A stretch of DNA of 64,000 nucleotides, taken from positions 1 to 64,000 of the forward strand of contig JANKMX010000005.1 of NCBI GenBank assembly GCA_024649995.1, read 5' to 3'. A program made the position numbers and the translations under genes. Below are positions 18,485 through 29,900 of the stretch, in pieces. The notes beneath the pieces were generated by a model. It was not told where the DNA came from and did no database searches. It worked only from the letters and a program-made list of their open reading frames with translations. Source of the stretch: Gudongella sp. (lineage in GTDB: Bacteria; Bacillota; Clostridia; Tissierellales; Tissierellaceae). Position 1 is the stretch's first letter. Every line of letters begins with the position of its first letter.

Positions 18485-18995
18485 AGTTTGTAAGTAGTCT
18501 TACGATATCTTCAATTGGTTGTCCAAGCTGGATCTTATAGGTTCCGGATTTAAGCTTTGTATCAAGTCCCAGCTCAACGGCCTTTGCAATGAATTCCCTG
18601 CTGCTGTTCACAACGCCCTTCTCCTCCAGTATAAGTCCAATCTTTCCAGGCATGCTGCCTACGGGGATCTCAACCTGTACTATGGTTGTGGAAGGCTGTG
18701 CAGGCTGCTGGGGCTCATCCTGAGGCTCCCCGGCTGGCTCTTCATCCCCTTCCGAGCCTTCTTCGCCTTCAACTGTCACTTCAGGCTCATCTGACGGCTC
18801 ATTGGGCTCATCATCCACCCTGCCGCTGTTGTCCACGATCACCTGGCCAGGAGTATGTGACTCCAGTGCATCCTTCGCAAAAAGAACGTCAAGTCTCCAG
18901 CCGATAACTCCAATTACCACCAGAACAATGACGATCATAAAGATATAGTCAATCGAGTCGTACAGTACATCCCTTACCTTGTCCATAAACTTCAT
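18483..18995 (-). CDS. membrane protein with YceG/MltG N-terminal (LysM-like) domain only
   Basis: TM + acidic/Pro linker + VEIPVGSMPGKIGLILEEKGVVNSSREFIAKAVELGLDTKLKSGTYKIQLGQPIEDIVRLLTN. Confidence 0.75.
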   Translation of the reverse strand: MKFMDKVRDVLYDSIDYIFMIVIVLVVIGVIGWRLDVLFAKDALESHTPGQVIVDNSGRVDDEPNEPSDEPEVTVEGEEGSEGDEEPAGEPQDEPQQPAQPSTTIVQVEIPVGSMPGKIGLILEEKGVVNSSREFIAKAVELGLDTKLKSGTYKIQLGQPIEDIVRLLTN

Positions 18996-19097
18996 TAATG
19001 TTCACCTCTATGTCCTCTAAAACGCCTGTAGCTTTCCTTTTTCACTCATATTGTAGTATAATTATAACATAAAAGAGAGGAAAAGGTGAGATAAACT

Positions 19098-20078
19098 TTG
19101 AGAGAACTTAGGATAGAAAAAAATGAGAGTCAGCAAAGACTGGACAGATTTTTGAAGAAGTACCTGGCAGATGCCACACAGGGCTTCATATACAAAATGA
19201 TCAGAAAGAAGAATATCAAGGTCAACAATGAAAGGGCGAAACCCGACATGATGCTGGAGGAAGGGGACCTTGTCCAGCTTTACCTTGCAGAGGAGACCAT
19301 AGAGAAGTTCAAGGGGGAAAGGCAGCATAAAAGGTCAAGGATCGACCTGGACATAATCTATGAGGATGACAACATCGTTCTTATCAACAAGCCTGCAGGA
19401 CTTCTTGCCCATGGAACCGGGGAGGACTTCCAGGACAATGTCGTTGATGCACTGGTGGGCTATCTCATAGACAATGGGGACTACGTCCCCAGGATGGAGA
19501 AGACCTTTACACCATCCATCTGCAACAGACTGGACAGAAACACCTCGGGAATCATCATCGGTGCCAAGAACTACCAGAGCCTTCAGCTTGTGAACCAGGC
19601 CATCAAGGAGGGACATGTGGGCAAGTTCTACATGACCATAGTCAAGGGTGAAATTGGCAGGGATTTTGAACACAAGGCCTTTCTAACAAAGGATGAGGAA
19701 AGGAACAAGGTGCAGATAAGCGATGAGGAATCAGACGGGAGCAAGGAAATCTGGACCAGATTCAAGGCTCTGGAGAAACAAGGTGGGTACACCCTTCTGG
19801 AGGTTGAGCTCATAACTGGAAGAACCCACCAGATCAGGAGTCACCTGGCATCACTGGGCTATCCGGTCATAGGGGACAGGAAGTACGGCAACAGGAGGGT
19901 AAATGAGGATTTCAAGAGTAGCTACGGTCTGACTGACCAGTGGCTTCACGGATACAGACTGGTTATTAATGGAATGGAAGAGCCCCTGGATTATCTCAAT
20001 GGCAGGGAGTTTACGGCACCTAGGGGTGGACTGTTTGCACGGATAGAGAAGGATTTGTTTGATCAGAGAGGTGATTGA
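19098..20078 (+). CDS. RluA/RluC/RluD-family 23S rRNA pseudouridine synthase
   Basis: S4 + VLINKPAGLLAHG...ICNRLDRNTSGIIIGAKN...LLEVELITGRTHQIRSHLASLGYPVIGDRKYG. Confidence 0.95.
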   Translation: MRELRIEKNESQQRLDRFLKKYLADATQGFIYKMIRKKNIKVNNERAKPDMMLEEGDLVQLYLAEETIEKFKGERQHKRSRIDLDIIYEDDNIVLINKPAGLLAHGTGEDFQDNVVDALVGYLIDNGDYVPRMEKTFTPSICNRLDRNTSGIIIGAKNYQSLQLVNQAIKEGHVGKFYMTIVKGEIGRDFEHKAFLTKDEERNKVQISDEESDGSKEIWTRFKALEKQGGYTLLEVELITGRTHQIRSHLASLGYPVIGDRKYGNRRVNEDFKSSYGLTDQWLHGYRLVINGMEEPLDYLNGREFTAPRGGLFARIEKDLFDQRGD

Positions 20079-20079
20079 T

Positions 20080-21726
20080 TTGGGAACGCAGATAAGTTTG
20101 ACGGTTGAAGGATATGGAGAGCTCCATATGCCGGAGGGGGCAACCCTTCTTGAGGTTTCGGAAGAGGTGAACGGAGACCAGTACATGAGGTATCTGGGTG
20201 CCAGAATCAACAATGAAATATACCCACTGTACAAGAATGCTGAGGATGGCTTCCATATTCAGTTTCTTGACAACAGGGATGTGGATGGCTACAGGATATA
20301 TACAAAGACGATCTCAGCAGTGTTCATAATGGCCTGCAAGGAGCTTTATCCCGACAAGGATGCGATAATCCATCATTTTCTCGGCCCTGGGCTATATGCG
20401 GAGCTTGATGACAGGCATGGGATTTCCTTCAGGGAGACTGAGATACTGGAGGAGAAGATGAAGGAGATAATCAGAAGAGACATTCCAATTGAGCGTTCCG
20501 ATTATCCAAGGGAAGAGGCACTTGAGATCTTCAGGGAGCATGATTATTCCGACAAGATAAGGCTTATTTCCTCCATGGACAAGGATACGGTGAGCATATA
20601 CAGAATAGGGGACCATATAGACTCATTCCACGGCTATCTAGCCCCTTCAACGGGCTTTGTGGAGGAGTTCAAGCTTAAATACTATTATCCCGGTGTAATC
20701 ATCCTTTTCCCAAGCAGAAAAAATCATTACAATATGGATAATTTCAAGGACCAGAAAAAGCTTGCCAAGATCTTCAAGGAATCAAACAATTGGCTGGAAA
20801 TTCTTGACCTGGCCAATATAGGCTCCCTGAATGAAAGGATAAACAACGGTCACCTGAGGGACCTTATACTTATTTCAGAGGCTCTTCACGAGAAGAGGAT
20901 TGCGCAGATTGCAGACAAGGTGTGTGCCGACCAGGACATTAACATGATCCTGATTGCAGGACCTTCATCCTCAGGTAAAACAACCTTTGCAAAAAGGCTT
21001 TCAGTTCAGCTGAAGGTAAATGGGAAGAGGCCAATTTCAATCTCCATGGACGACTATTTTGTGAATAGGGAGGACACACCCCTGAAGAAGGATGGGGAGC
21101 CTGATTTCGAATCAATAGATGCCATCGACCTGAAGCTCTTTAACAGGGATCTTGTAAAGCTCCTTGAGGGGGAATCCGTCCAGCTTCCAAAGTTCAACTT
21201 TGTAACCGGGAAAAGGGAACCCTCTGGGAAGTGGATAAGCGTAGACAAGGACCATCCCATTATAATAGAGGGGATACACGGTCTAAATCCTAAGCTGACA
21301 ATCGACATACCGGAAAAGAACAAGTTCAAGGTCTATATATCAGCCCTGACACAGCTTAACATAGACAATCACAATAGGATATCAACAACTGACACCAGAC
21401 TGATCAGAAGGATGGTCAGGGATGTCAAGTACAGGGGCAATGATCCCTCCAGAACCTTCGAACTGTGGCAGGGTGTAAGGGCTGGAGAGGAGAAATATAT
21501 ATTCCCCTTCCAGGAAGGTGCTGATGCAATGTTCAATTCCTCCCTGGTATATGAGATGTCTGTGCTAAAGAAGTATATAATGCCCCTCTTGCAGGAGATA
21601 ACACCGGAAAGCACATATTACTCTGAGGCAAAAAAACTCCTTAAGTTTCTGAAGTATTTCAATCCCATAGAGGATGAGGGCTGTATCCCTCCAAATTCAA
21701 TTCTCAGGGAATTCATCGGAAGCTGA
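20080..21726 (+). CDS. TGS-domain nucleoside (uridine-type) kinase
   Basis: N-terminal TGS-like region; MILIAGPSSSGKTTFAKRLSVQLKVNGKRPISISMDDYFVNRED; likely TTG start 20080 after AGAGAGGTGAT. Confidence 0.9.
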   Translation: MGTQISLTVEGYGELHMPEGATLLEVSEEVNGDQYMRYLGARINNEIYPLYKNAEDGFHIQFLDNRDVDGYRIYTKTISAVFIMACKELYPDKDAIIHHFLGPGLYAELDDRHGISFRETEILEEKMKEIIRRDIPIERSDYPREEALEIFREHDYSDKIRLISSMDKDTVSIYRIGDHIDSFHGYLAPSTGFVEEFKLKYYYPGVIILFPSRKNHYNMDNFKDQKKLAKIFKESNNWLEILDLANIGSLNERINNGHLRDLILISEALHEKRIAQIADKVCADQDINMILIAGPSSSGKTTFAKRLSVQLKVNGKRPISISMDDYFVNREDTPLKKDGEPDFESIDAIDLKLFNRDLVKLLEGESVQLPKFNFVTGKREPSGKWISVDKDHPIIIEGIHGLNPKLTIDIPEKNKFKVYISALTQLNIDNHNRISTTDTRLIRRMVRDVKYRGNDPSRTFELWQGVRAGEEKYIFPFQEGADAMFNSSLVYEMSVLKKYIMPLLQEITPESTYYSEAKKLLKFLKYFNPIEDEGCIPPNSILREFIGS

Positions 21727-22955
21727 TGGTTGTTATTATGAAGAAGCTAATTGTTACATTGATTATTATGATTATACTTACAGGCTGTGGACAGGTGGCT
21801 CGGGAGACAGCTCCAGAGGAGATTCCAGCTGAAAATCATCCACCACAGGTCGAGGAGCCACCATCAAGGGAGGACCTCCTTATGGAGACTGTACAGGGCA
21901 TGACCCTTGAGGAGAAGATAGGTCAGCTCCTTATGGCCGGATTTGAAGGAAGGGAGATCACTGAAAGGGAGTCTTCATTGATCCGGGAGTACAATATAGG
22001 TGGATTTATATTCTTTGAGCGAAACATTACTGATGAAGAGGGTACAAGGGATCTGGTCAATAGGCTCAAGTCCCTTAACGGAGATAGCCCAATGCCTTTG
22101 TTTATTGGTGTTGATGAGGAAGGGGGAGCCGTAACCAGGCTTTCAGGAATATTTGACAACCTTCCTCCACAGTCAAGGCTTGGGGAAAGTGGAGACCCTG
22201 ACCGTGCCTACCAGTACGGATCAATACAGGGGGAAAAGCTCCGATGTCTTGGGTTTAACGTAAACTTCAGTCCCGTCCTTGATGTGGATTCAAATCCTGA
22301 TAACCCAGTAATAGGCAACAGGTCCATTTCCAGAGAACCCAGTATCGTTGCAGAGTTAGGGGTTAAGGTATGGAAGGGAATAGCCGACCAGGGAATTGTC
22401 CCCGTTGGCAAGCATTACCCGGGTCATGGGGATACGGATGTTGATTCCCATACCCTTCTTCCAGTGATACAGAAATCAAAGGAACAGCTGCAATCCACAG
22501 AGCTGGTTCCTTTCAAGGCTTCAATCCGGGAGGGAATACCTGCCATTATGGTTGGTCATCTCCTTATCCCGTCTCTTGATGACAGGGCTGCATCCCTGTC
22601 AAGCCTAATAATGGAGAAGCTCCTAAGGGAAGACCAGGGATTTGGGGGAGTTGTTTTTTCGGATGACCTTACAATGGGTGCCATAACTGCTTCCATGACT
22701 GTAAGTGAGGCTGCCGTGGAGTTTTTGGCTGCAGGCGGGGATATTGCACTTATCTGTCATGGAGAGACAAATGTGGTGGAGGCCTTTGAGGCCATAGCCA
22801 GGGCAGTTGGGGAAGGAATCCTGTCAGAGGAGGAAATAGACCATAAGCTGGTGAGGATAATCAGGCTCAAGGAGGACTTTGGCCTGGAGGATAGACCTGT
22901 CACAGATAGCTTCAATGAGGATCTTGAAGGCAGGATAGATGGAATATTTGATTAG
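21726..22955 (+). CDS. nagZ: beta-N-acetylhexosaminidase (NagZ, GH3), lipoprotein
   Basis: Lipobox LTGCG; LEEKIGQLLMAGFEG...FIGVDEEGGAVTRL...VGKHYPGHGDTDVDSHTLLP...FSDDLTMGAI. Confidence 0.95.
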   Translation: MVVIMKKLIVTLIIMIILTGCGQVARETAPEEIPAENHPPQVEEPPSREDLLMETVQGMTLEEKIGQLLMAGFEGREITERESSLIREYNIGGFIFFERNITDEEGTRDLVNRLKSLNGDSPMPLFIGVDEEGGAVTRLSGIFDNLPPQSRLGESGDPDRAYQYGSIQGEKLRCLGFNVNFSPVLDVDSNPDNPVIGNRSISREPSIVAELGVKVWKGIADQGIVPVGKHYPGHGDTDVDSHTLLPVIQKSKEQLQSTELVPFKASIREGIPAIMVGHLLIPSLDDRAASLSSLIMEKLLREDQGFGGVVFSDDLTMGAITASMTVSEAAVEFLAAGGDIALICHGETNVVEAFEAIARAVGEGILSEEEIDHKLVRIIRLKEDFGLEDRPVTDSFNEDLEGRIDGIFD

Positions 22956-22958
22956 GGA

Positions 22959-23879
22959 GTGATACCTTGTATGAAGAAGGTAATTGGAATTGATCTTGGT
23001 GGAACAAAAATAAATGGTGCAGTGGTGGATGAATCAGGTGAGATCTTAAGGCTTAACACACTGTCCACCAGCAAGTCGGGGTCTTCTGGGGAGGTTATGG
23101 ATGGAATCAGTGAGCTCATCAGAGCCCTTAAGGAGGACCAGGAAATTTCGGCAATCGGGATAGGATCACCTGGTTTTATCGACTCTGCAAACGGAAAGGT
23201 TCTTTCTGTTGGAGGTAACATAGAAGGCTGGGCGGGCACTGACATAAAGGGACCCTTGGAGAGGGAGTTTGGAATACCCGTTCAGGTTGAGAATGACGCC
23301 AATGTGGCAGGACTCTGCGAAGCCTGGATCGGAGCAGGAAGGGACAGGGACAGCTTTGTGATGCTCACTGTGGGAACAGGTCTTGGAGGGGCGATTTATA
23401 CCAAAAGGGAAGGACTTTGGAGAGGGAATCACTTCCAGGCTGCTGAGCTTGGACATTCTATACTTTATCCAGGAGGACATGGATGCAGCTGTGGTCAGAG
23501 GGGATGTACAGAGCAGTATGTTTCAGGAACCGCAGTTGAGGATGAGTATGAAAGACTTTCCGGAAGTAGGAGGACTGGCAGGGAGATTTTTGATTCCTTC
23601 AAGGAGGATCCTATTTCGGAAAAGGTGGTTAGAAAATTTGCCTGGGACTTTTCCGTATTCCTGGTGACCATAAAAAATATTTTTGACCCGGAGGCAGTCA
23701 TAATTGGCGGTGGAGTCATATTGTCAAGAGACAGCTGGTGGGATGAAATGATTGGGAACTTCAACAGTCAGGTAAACAATGATCCAGGTATGGAAATAGT
23801 ACCTGCCAGGCATCTAAATGCCTCGGGAACCATTGGGGCAGCCAGGGCGGCTATGGATAGATTTGTTTGGGGGGTGTAG
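22959..23879 (+). CDS. ROK-family sugar kinase / glucokinase-like
   Basis: KKVIGIDLGGTKINGAVVDESGEIL...VENDANVAGLCEAWIGAGRD..MLTVGTGLGGAI...ELGHSILYPGGHGCSCGQRGCTEQYVSG. Confidence 0.95.
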   Translation: MIPCMKKVIGIDLGGTKINGAVVDESGEILRLNTLSTSKSGSSGEVMDGISELIRALKEDQEISAIGIGSPGFIDSANGKVLSVGGNIEGWAGTDIKGPLEREFGIPVQVENDANVAGLCEAWIGAGRDRDSFVMLTVGTGLGGAIYTKREGLWRGNHFQAAELGHSILYPGGHGCSCGQRGCTEQYVSGTAVEDEYERLSGSRRTGREIFDSFKEDPISEKVVRKFAWDFSVFLVTIKNIFDPEAVIIGGGVILSRDSWWDEMIGNFNSQVNNDPGMEIVPARHLNASGTIGAARAAMDRFVWGV

Positions 23880-23881
23880 CA

Positions 23882-26800
23882 TTGAAGTATGGAAGGGTTT
23901 ACTCAGGTGACTTCGGCAACAGAAGAAGCCAGCAGCTGAAACAAGAATACATGGAGCTCCTTTCTGAGGGAAGGGGAGGGACTACCTACTACATTCTACC
24001 AAATGGAGAGCTTTTGAGAGCCCTGAGAAGAAGGGTCATAGATGAGACCGGGGGAGCTTTTGATATTGGAATCTCAACCTTTGACGATATGGTTGAGGGG
24101 ATCATTGCAGGGAAAAAGCTCCATGTCATCCAAAGACCAATTCAGCTCAATATTGTCAAGATGGCAATTAGAAGACTTGCGGAGCTTGGTAGACTGCAGG
24201 TCTTTCATAGGATGGCGGATTATGATGGCTTTGTTGACTGTGTTCAGGAAGTGATCATGGAGGCTAAGAGAGCCCTGATAGATCCTGAGAGCTTTTCAGA
24301 AATTTCAGAGGGTGACAGCTACCTTGAGGAGGTCTCCCTGATTTATGGTGTCTATCAGGAGTTTCTTCGAGAGAATGGTCTTGTTGACAGGGAGGGCACA
24401 TACATTTTTGCCGTGGAGCTACTGGGAAGAGGGGAGGCTGATTTTCAAGGGCTTGAAAGGGTCATAATTGATCAGTTTTACGATTTCAGACCAGTTGAAA
24501 TTCAAATACTAAAGCAGCTTCTTAGGATGAAGATTGATGTGACCATCAATCTTCCCTTTGGTGGAGGAGGGGAAACCCTTTTGGTGGGGAACACACTAAA
24601 AACATTGGAAGGGCTTGGCTTTGAAATCATTGAGGAAGCCCCATCAGAAAAAAGCACATTGGGCACCTTTGCCAAGAGTTTTGTGGATCAAAGGGAGACG
24701 GTTGATCCAGAGGGGAAAATTACAATCATAAGGGGTGAAAGCCCACAGCTTGAGATAAAGAGCTGCATAAGTAGGATCAAGAGGCTGCTGATGGAGGGGG
24801 CTGAACCAGGCTCCATTCAGGTGGTGGCAACATCATCCCTTTATAGGGACTTGTTCCTTGAGCTGGCAAGGAAGGAGCAGCTTAACATAAAGGCACCAAT
24901 AAAAAGGTCATTGTGGGAAAGCAGGATTATAAGGGGATTTATTGATATTTTAAGGCTTAGAGAGTCGGGAGGCAGCAAGGAGGACATCATCAATCTGATC
25001 AAGTCTCCCATAATAAACAGAGAATACATAGACAATGACCTTGAGATCAGCATCAGAAGGCTTAGATTTGAGAATCTGGGGGATCTTAAAGGGATGCTCC
25101 GTTCCACAGGGAAGCTGGAAATTGACATGAATACATTGGAGAAAATCCATCAGCTGACAGGTGAGATTGAAGAGTTGACAGAAGGCGCAGGGGAGGATTT
25201 GATTAAAGCCCACGGGGAGTTTGTCCTGAGACTTTTGGATTCTCTGGAATTGGATAGATATGTAATGGACAAGTCAAGCCTAGTAAGGGATTTTAGGTGG
25301 GAAATAAATCAACTCAATGCTCTACATGCCTTCAGGGATATTGTCCAGGAAATGGTTCAGATGGATTACATCGATTGGGAGATTTCCTTTAAGGATTTCA
25401 TGGACATCCTTAGGGACTATACATTGGAAAAGGAGCTCATCATCCAGAATCCAGCCACAAATGGGATTGAATTATTGAATCCTACAAATGGAAGAGCACT
25501 TATTCGGGACCATAAGTTTATAATCGGTCTCAATAAAAGCCAATACCCAAGTCTTGACGAGAATAACTTCCTGTTTGCACCAAAAAGTCTTGAGAGGCTC
25601 AAGGGTGGTGGAATTAAGCACCTGGATTACAGGGAGAAATTTGAGAACGAGCTGTTGAAAATCTCAAGTATAATCGGTTCAACTGAGAAATCCTTGTATT
25701 TGGGGACCTCTTCATCAGCAGGAGGGGAGGATGACCTCCCATCGATTTTTCTTGCGAGAATAATCAGAACCGCTGGAAACAGGGATGGAGGGAGCAATAT
25801 AGTCCATGAGGAAATTGAGTACGAATCCTTCATAAACAGCAGTCTTGATGAGCTATCCGGTAAGGATGATTTCAACAGACATGCCCTTTGGAGATACTAC
25901 CAGGACAGACTGGAGCCTGAGGAGCTTATGTATTTTATTCAAAACAGCAGGGAGCTTATGGACCGTGTCAATAGGAGGCTACATTCAGAACACAGACGTT
26001 CAAGTGGTCAGATGGACAAGTACAGTGGCGTTTTGAATTCTGAAAGCATTGGAAGAATTATTGATAGGAAAATCAAGGACAGGGTGTATTCCGTTTCCTA
26101 TATTGAAGACTACATAAAATGCCCGTATGCCTTTCTTCTTGGCAGACTTTTCAAGATTGAGGAGACCCCCAGGGAATGGCAGGAGACCAAGCCCCTGGAC
26201 AGAGGTCAGATTTTTCACAGTGTACTTTGCTCTTACTACAGAAAATACAGGGATGATCTTGAAAAGAATCCTCAGGCCTTCCAGGTGGAGGAGACCAGGG
26301 ACTATCTCAGGTCTCTTGTTATCAGAGAAGCCAGGGCCTATGGACTGGACAACATATCCGGAGGGGAGAGGCTGTTCATTCTATCCATGGAGGAAACCCT
26401 TATGGGATATGTGTCCGCTGATATTGATAGGATGAGAGCTTCAAAGGTGAAGGTGACACCCTATCTTATGGAGGAGGAGTTTGGTGAAAACAGGAGCTTC
26501 AGGATAGCCGAAAATGGTAGGGAAATCCATTTCAGAGGAATTATAGACAGAGTGGACAGGATGGAGGATGACAGCTACATCCTTATTGACTACAAGTCCT
26601 CACCCTATGGGAAAAGGACCAGGGAAGACATAGACAAGGGGCTGAGTATACAGCTACCCATGTACATACTTTCCCAGGGGGACAGGAATGTTACAGGTGG
26701 CTATTATGGGATAATTTCCTCAGGAGAGCTCTACCCTGCATTGGCAATCAAGGGTAAGGCGCCCTTTGTGTCCGGGAGGAACTCCGGAGCGGTTGATGAG

Positions 26801-26959
26801 GAGGAGTTTTCCAGACTGCTTCAAAGGAGCAGAAATTCCGTTATGGAGGCTGTTAAGGGAATACAGGAGGGTTATTTTGCTGTAGCTCCAATGGAATGCT
26901 CAGCATACTGCATATTCAGGGACATTTGCAGATATGGCAGCAAGGAGGAGGTGAACTGA
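23882..26959 (+). CDS. AddB/RexB-like helicase-exonuclease subunit with PD-(D/E)XK nuclease and 4-Cys Fe-S signature
   Basis: YIEDYIKCPYAFLLGRLF, FRGIIDRVDRMEDDSYILIDYKSS, QLPMYIL, CSAYCIFRDIC; N-terminal Walker A absent; adjacent to AddA-like gene; TTG start. Confidence 0.85.
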   Translation: MKYGRVYSGDFGNRRSQQLKQEYMELLSEGRGGTTYYILPNGELLRALRRRVIDETGGAFDIGISTFDDMVEGIIAGKKLHVIQRPIQLNIVKMAIRRLAELGRLQVFHRMADYDGFVDCVQEVIMEAKRALIDPESFSEISEGDSYLEEVSLIYGVYQEFLRENGLVDREGTYIFAVELLGRGEADFQGLERVIIDQFYDFRPVEIQILKQLLRMKIDVTINLPFGGGGETLLVGNTLKTLEGLGFEIIEEAPSEKSTLGTFAKSFVDQRETVDPEGKITIIRGESPQLEIKSCISRIKRLLMEGAEPGSIQVVATSSLYRDLFLELARKEQLNIKAPIKRSLWESRIIRGFIDILRLRESGGSKEDIINLIKSPIINREYIDNDLEISIRRLRFENLGDLKGMLRSTGKLEIDMNTLEKIHQLTGEIEELTEGAGEDLIKAHGEFVLRLLDSLELDRYVMDKSSLVRDFRWEINQLNALHAFRDIVQEMVQMDYIDWEISFKDFMDILRDYTLEKELIIQNPATNGIELLNPTNGRALIRDHKFIIGLNKSQYPSLDENNFLFAPKSLERLKGGGIKHLDYREKFENELLKISSIIGSTEKSLYLGTSSSAGGEDDLPSIFLARIIRTAGNRDGGSNIVHEEIEYESFINSSLDELSGKDDFNRHALWRYYQDRLEPEELMYFIQNSRELMDRVNRRLHSEHRRSSGQMDKYSGVLNSESIGRIIDRKIKDRVYSVSYIEDYIKCPYAFLLGRLFKIEETPREWQETKPLDRGQIFHSVLCSYYRKYRDDLEKNPQAFQVEETRDYLRSLVIREARAYGLDNISGGERLFILSMEETLMGYVSADIDRMRASKVKVTPYLMEEEFGENRSFRIAENGREIHFRGIIDRVDRMEDDSYILIDYKSSPYGKRTREDIDKGLSIQLPMYILSQGDRNVTGGYYGIISSGELYPALAIKGKAPFVSGRNSGAVDEEEFSRLLQRSRNSVMEAVKGIQEGYFAVAPMECSAYCIFRDICRYGSKEEVN

Positions 26960-29900
26960 TGGACAGGCAGCAGCAGGCGATACAGACCATCGATATGAAC
27001 CTTGCAGTTTCAGCAGGGGCGGGAACAGGTAAAACAAAGGTTCTCACTGAGAGATATGTCCATATCCTGGAAAATGGTGACCTGGATGAGGGTAGGGAGA
27101 TAGAGTCACTTGTGGCAATAACCTTTACCAAGAAGGCAAGCACAGAAATGAAGGAGCGGATTGAGCAGGAGATTGCTTCTAGGTTGGACCATGGAGAGAG
27201 ATGGAGAAGGCTCTACAGGGATTTCTCAAAGGCATATATAATGACAATACATAGCTTCTGTGGAAAGCTCCTTCGGGAAAATCCAGTTCAAGCAGACATC
27301 GACCCGGGCTTTACAGTACTTGAGGAATATGTGGCAGACAGGATGCTAAGGGAGTCAGCCGGAAGAGTACTTGACAGGCTACTTAAGGAAGAGGACAATC
27401 TAAAGACCATAAGCCTACTTGGAAAGAAGGATATTGGGCCTCTTTCGGAGGAGCTTATGGACATTTACAAGAAGATCAGAACATTGGGAATAACCATTGA
27501 TGAAGCAATGGAAAAGACCCTTTCCCATATCTCAGGTATGGAGATTGGGGAGGAAGTACTTCAGGAAATAAGAGAGACAGCCCTCTACCTGGGTGGTGAA
27601 ATGGGAAGGGGCAAATTCGTAAGCGTGCTTAAGGAGCCGGAGGTACAGGAATTTCTACAGGGTGAAGAGAAAAGAGACCAGCTAAGGACAGTACTGCAGC
27701 TTTTGGGTGATAATATGGGCAGCAGCAAGAAGGCTCCAGAGGCACAGCAAAGACTAAAGGAGCTTCTTCAGCTTGCATTGGCAACATTTGAAAAGGAAAA
27801 GCTTGACCTGTATATCCTTACACTGAACATAGTAAAGGAAATGGATAGGGAGTATTCTGCCAGAAAGAAGGACCAGGGAGCACTGGACTATGAGGACCTT
27901 CAGATTCAGGCCCATAACCTGCTCCAGCAGGATGAGATCCTTAGAAAATATCAGGACAGGTTCAGATACATCATGATTGATGAATTTCAGGATACCAACC
28001 AGCTGCAGAAGAAAATTTTCTACCGGCTGGCATCCTGTGACAATAAGCTGGATAGGGGTAACCTGTTTGTTGTTGGAGATCCGAAGCAGTCGATCTATGC
28101 CTTCAGAGGAGCGGATATTCAGGTATTCTACGATGTTGTAGGGGATATTGAAGCCTCACATAAGGGGAGGGTCATAACCCTTACTGAAAACTACAGAACC
28201 GTATCCACGGTGCTGGAGCTTGTTGATAGGATATTTGCAGGTCTTTTGGGGGACAGGTACAATCCCTTGAATCCAAACAAGCTGGTGGACAGGCCTGTGG
28301 AGGTTGAGGTCCTATACAAGGAGGACTTTTCTGGAAGTTCCCAGGATACACAGGAGCTTGAAGCAGATCAGATTGCCAGAAGGATAAGGTTTATGGTTGA
28401 TAATGAAGAGCTTCATGGGAATAGGAAGGTTAAGTACAGGGATGTCGCATTGCTTTTCAGGGCAATGACAAGAAGCTCAATCTATGAGGATGCACTGAGA
28501 AGATACAATATCCCCTACACCACCACAGGAGGAGTTAACTTCTACCAAAGGGACGAGATACTGGACCTGATCAATGCCTTGAAGGTGATTAGCAATCCCA
28601 GTGACATGATATCTATGGTGGGATTCCTAAGGGGTGGATTTGCAGGCTTGTCAGATGAGGCAATATTTCATCTCTTGGACCGATATGAAAGGGAAGAGAA
28701 TGTGGACATAGTCCATACCATGGGAAAAGTTCTGGAGGAGAAGGAGGTGGAGCTTGATGGTCTGGATTACGGTATCATGGAGGAAACAGCCAAGCTCCTG
28801 AAAAGACTCTTCATTCTAAAGAATCATCTTGGAGTGGGGAATCTGCTTGCAATTCTTTTGGAATCCACAGGGTTTCAGGAAAGTCAACTGCTCATGTATC
28901 AGGGTATGATGAGATCCAGAAACGTGGATGCCTTCCTTAAGCTGGTTGAGGATTATGAGATCACCGAGGGAGGAAGCCTGGAGGAGCTGATTGATTACAT
29001 TGAAAACAGGAGAATCGAGTCTGAGGGTGATGGAATTGTTGATTCTGGGGGAGATTCCGTAAGCCTTATGTCCATCCACAAATCAAAGGGCCTACAGTTT
29101 CCTGTGGTGGTAATACCTGAAATGGGAAGAAGAGGTGCTTATGATAGGGCCATGTTCCAGTTTGACAAGGATATGGGCTTGGGAATAAAGAACGGAGATT
29201 CAAGCTATTATGAAATCATATACAAGGACACCAGAGACAACCTGCAGGAGGAGATCAAGAGACTGATATATGTTGCAATGACAAGGGCAGAGGAAAGGCT
29301 TATTCTGGGATACCAGGGGAAGAACTCCGGATTCAAGGCCTTGGTGGACGATTATCTTGAGGGATCTAGGGTCAGGATCGTATCTGATTTTCCCGTACAG
29401 CCTCAGGAGGCTGTAATGGTTAAGCCCATAGTGGAACCTGCTGGGAATGTGGCTGGAAAAGCATATCCTTTATTGGAATTTCATCAGCATCCAGTGGCAG
29501 GAAGGGAAACCTACAGCATAAGTCAGTACCAGAAATATATCTCCTGCCCCAGGGAGTACTTTCTCACCTACAAGATGAGGCTCACCATGGTGGAGGACAA
29601 TGCCTTCGAGGAGTCACCAGGGAGTGCTGTCATTGACGGGGCAACAAAAGGTATTCTTGTCCATGAGTTTTGCAGATACTACAGGGAAGACCAGGATAAA
29701 GGCCAAGTGTTGAGCCGGGCTGCAGACAGCTTGGGAGTGGAGCTTACTGAAGAGGTGATCGGTGAACTGGAGCCATATGTTGATAACTTCATAGCCTACT
29801 CAACCAGTGAGTATGGGTATGAGACTGAGGTGGAGAAGGAATTCTATGTAAAGCTTGGGAATCACGTTGTGACTGGTTTTATTGACAGGTTGGAGCACCG

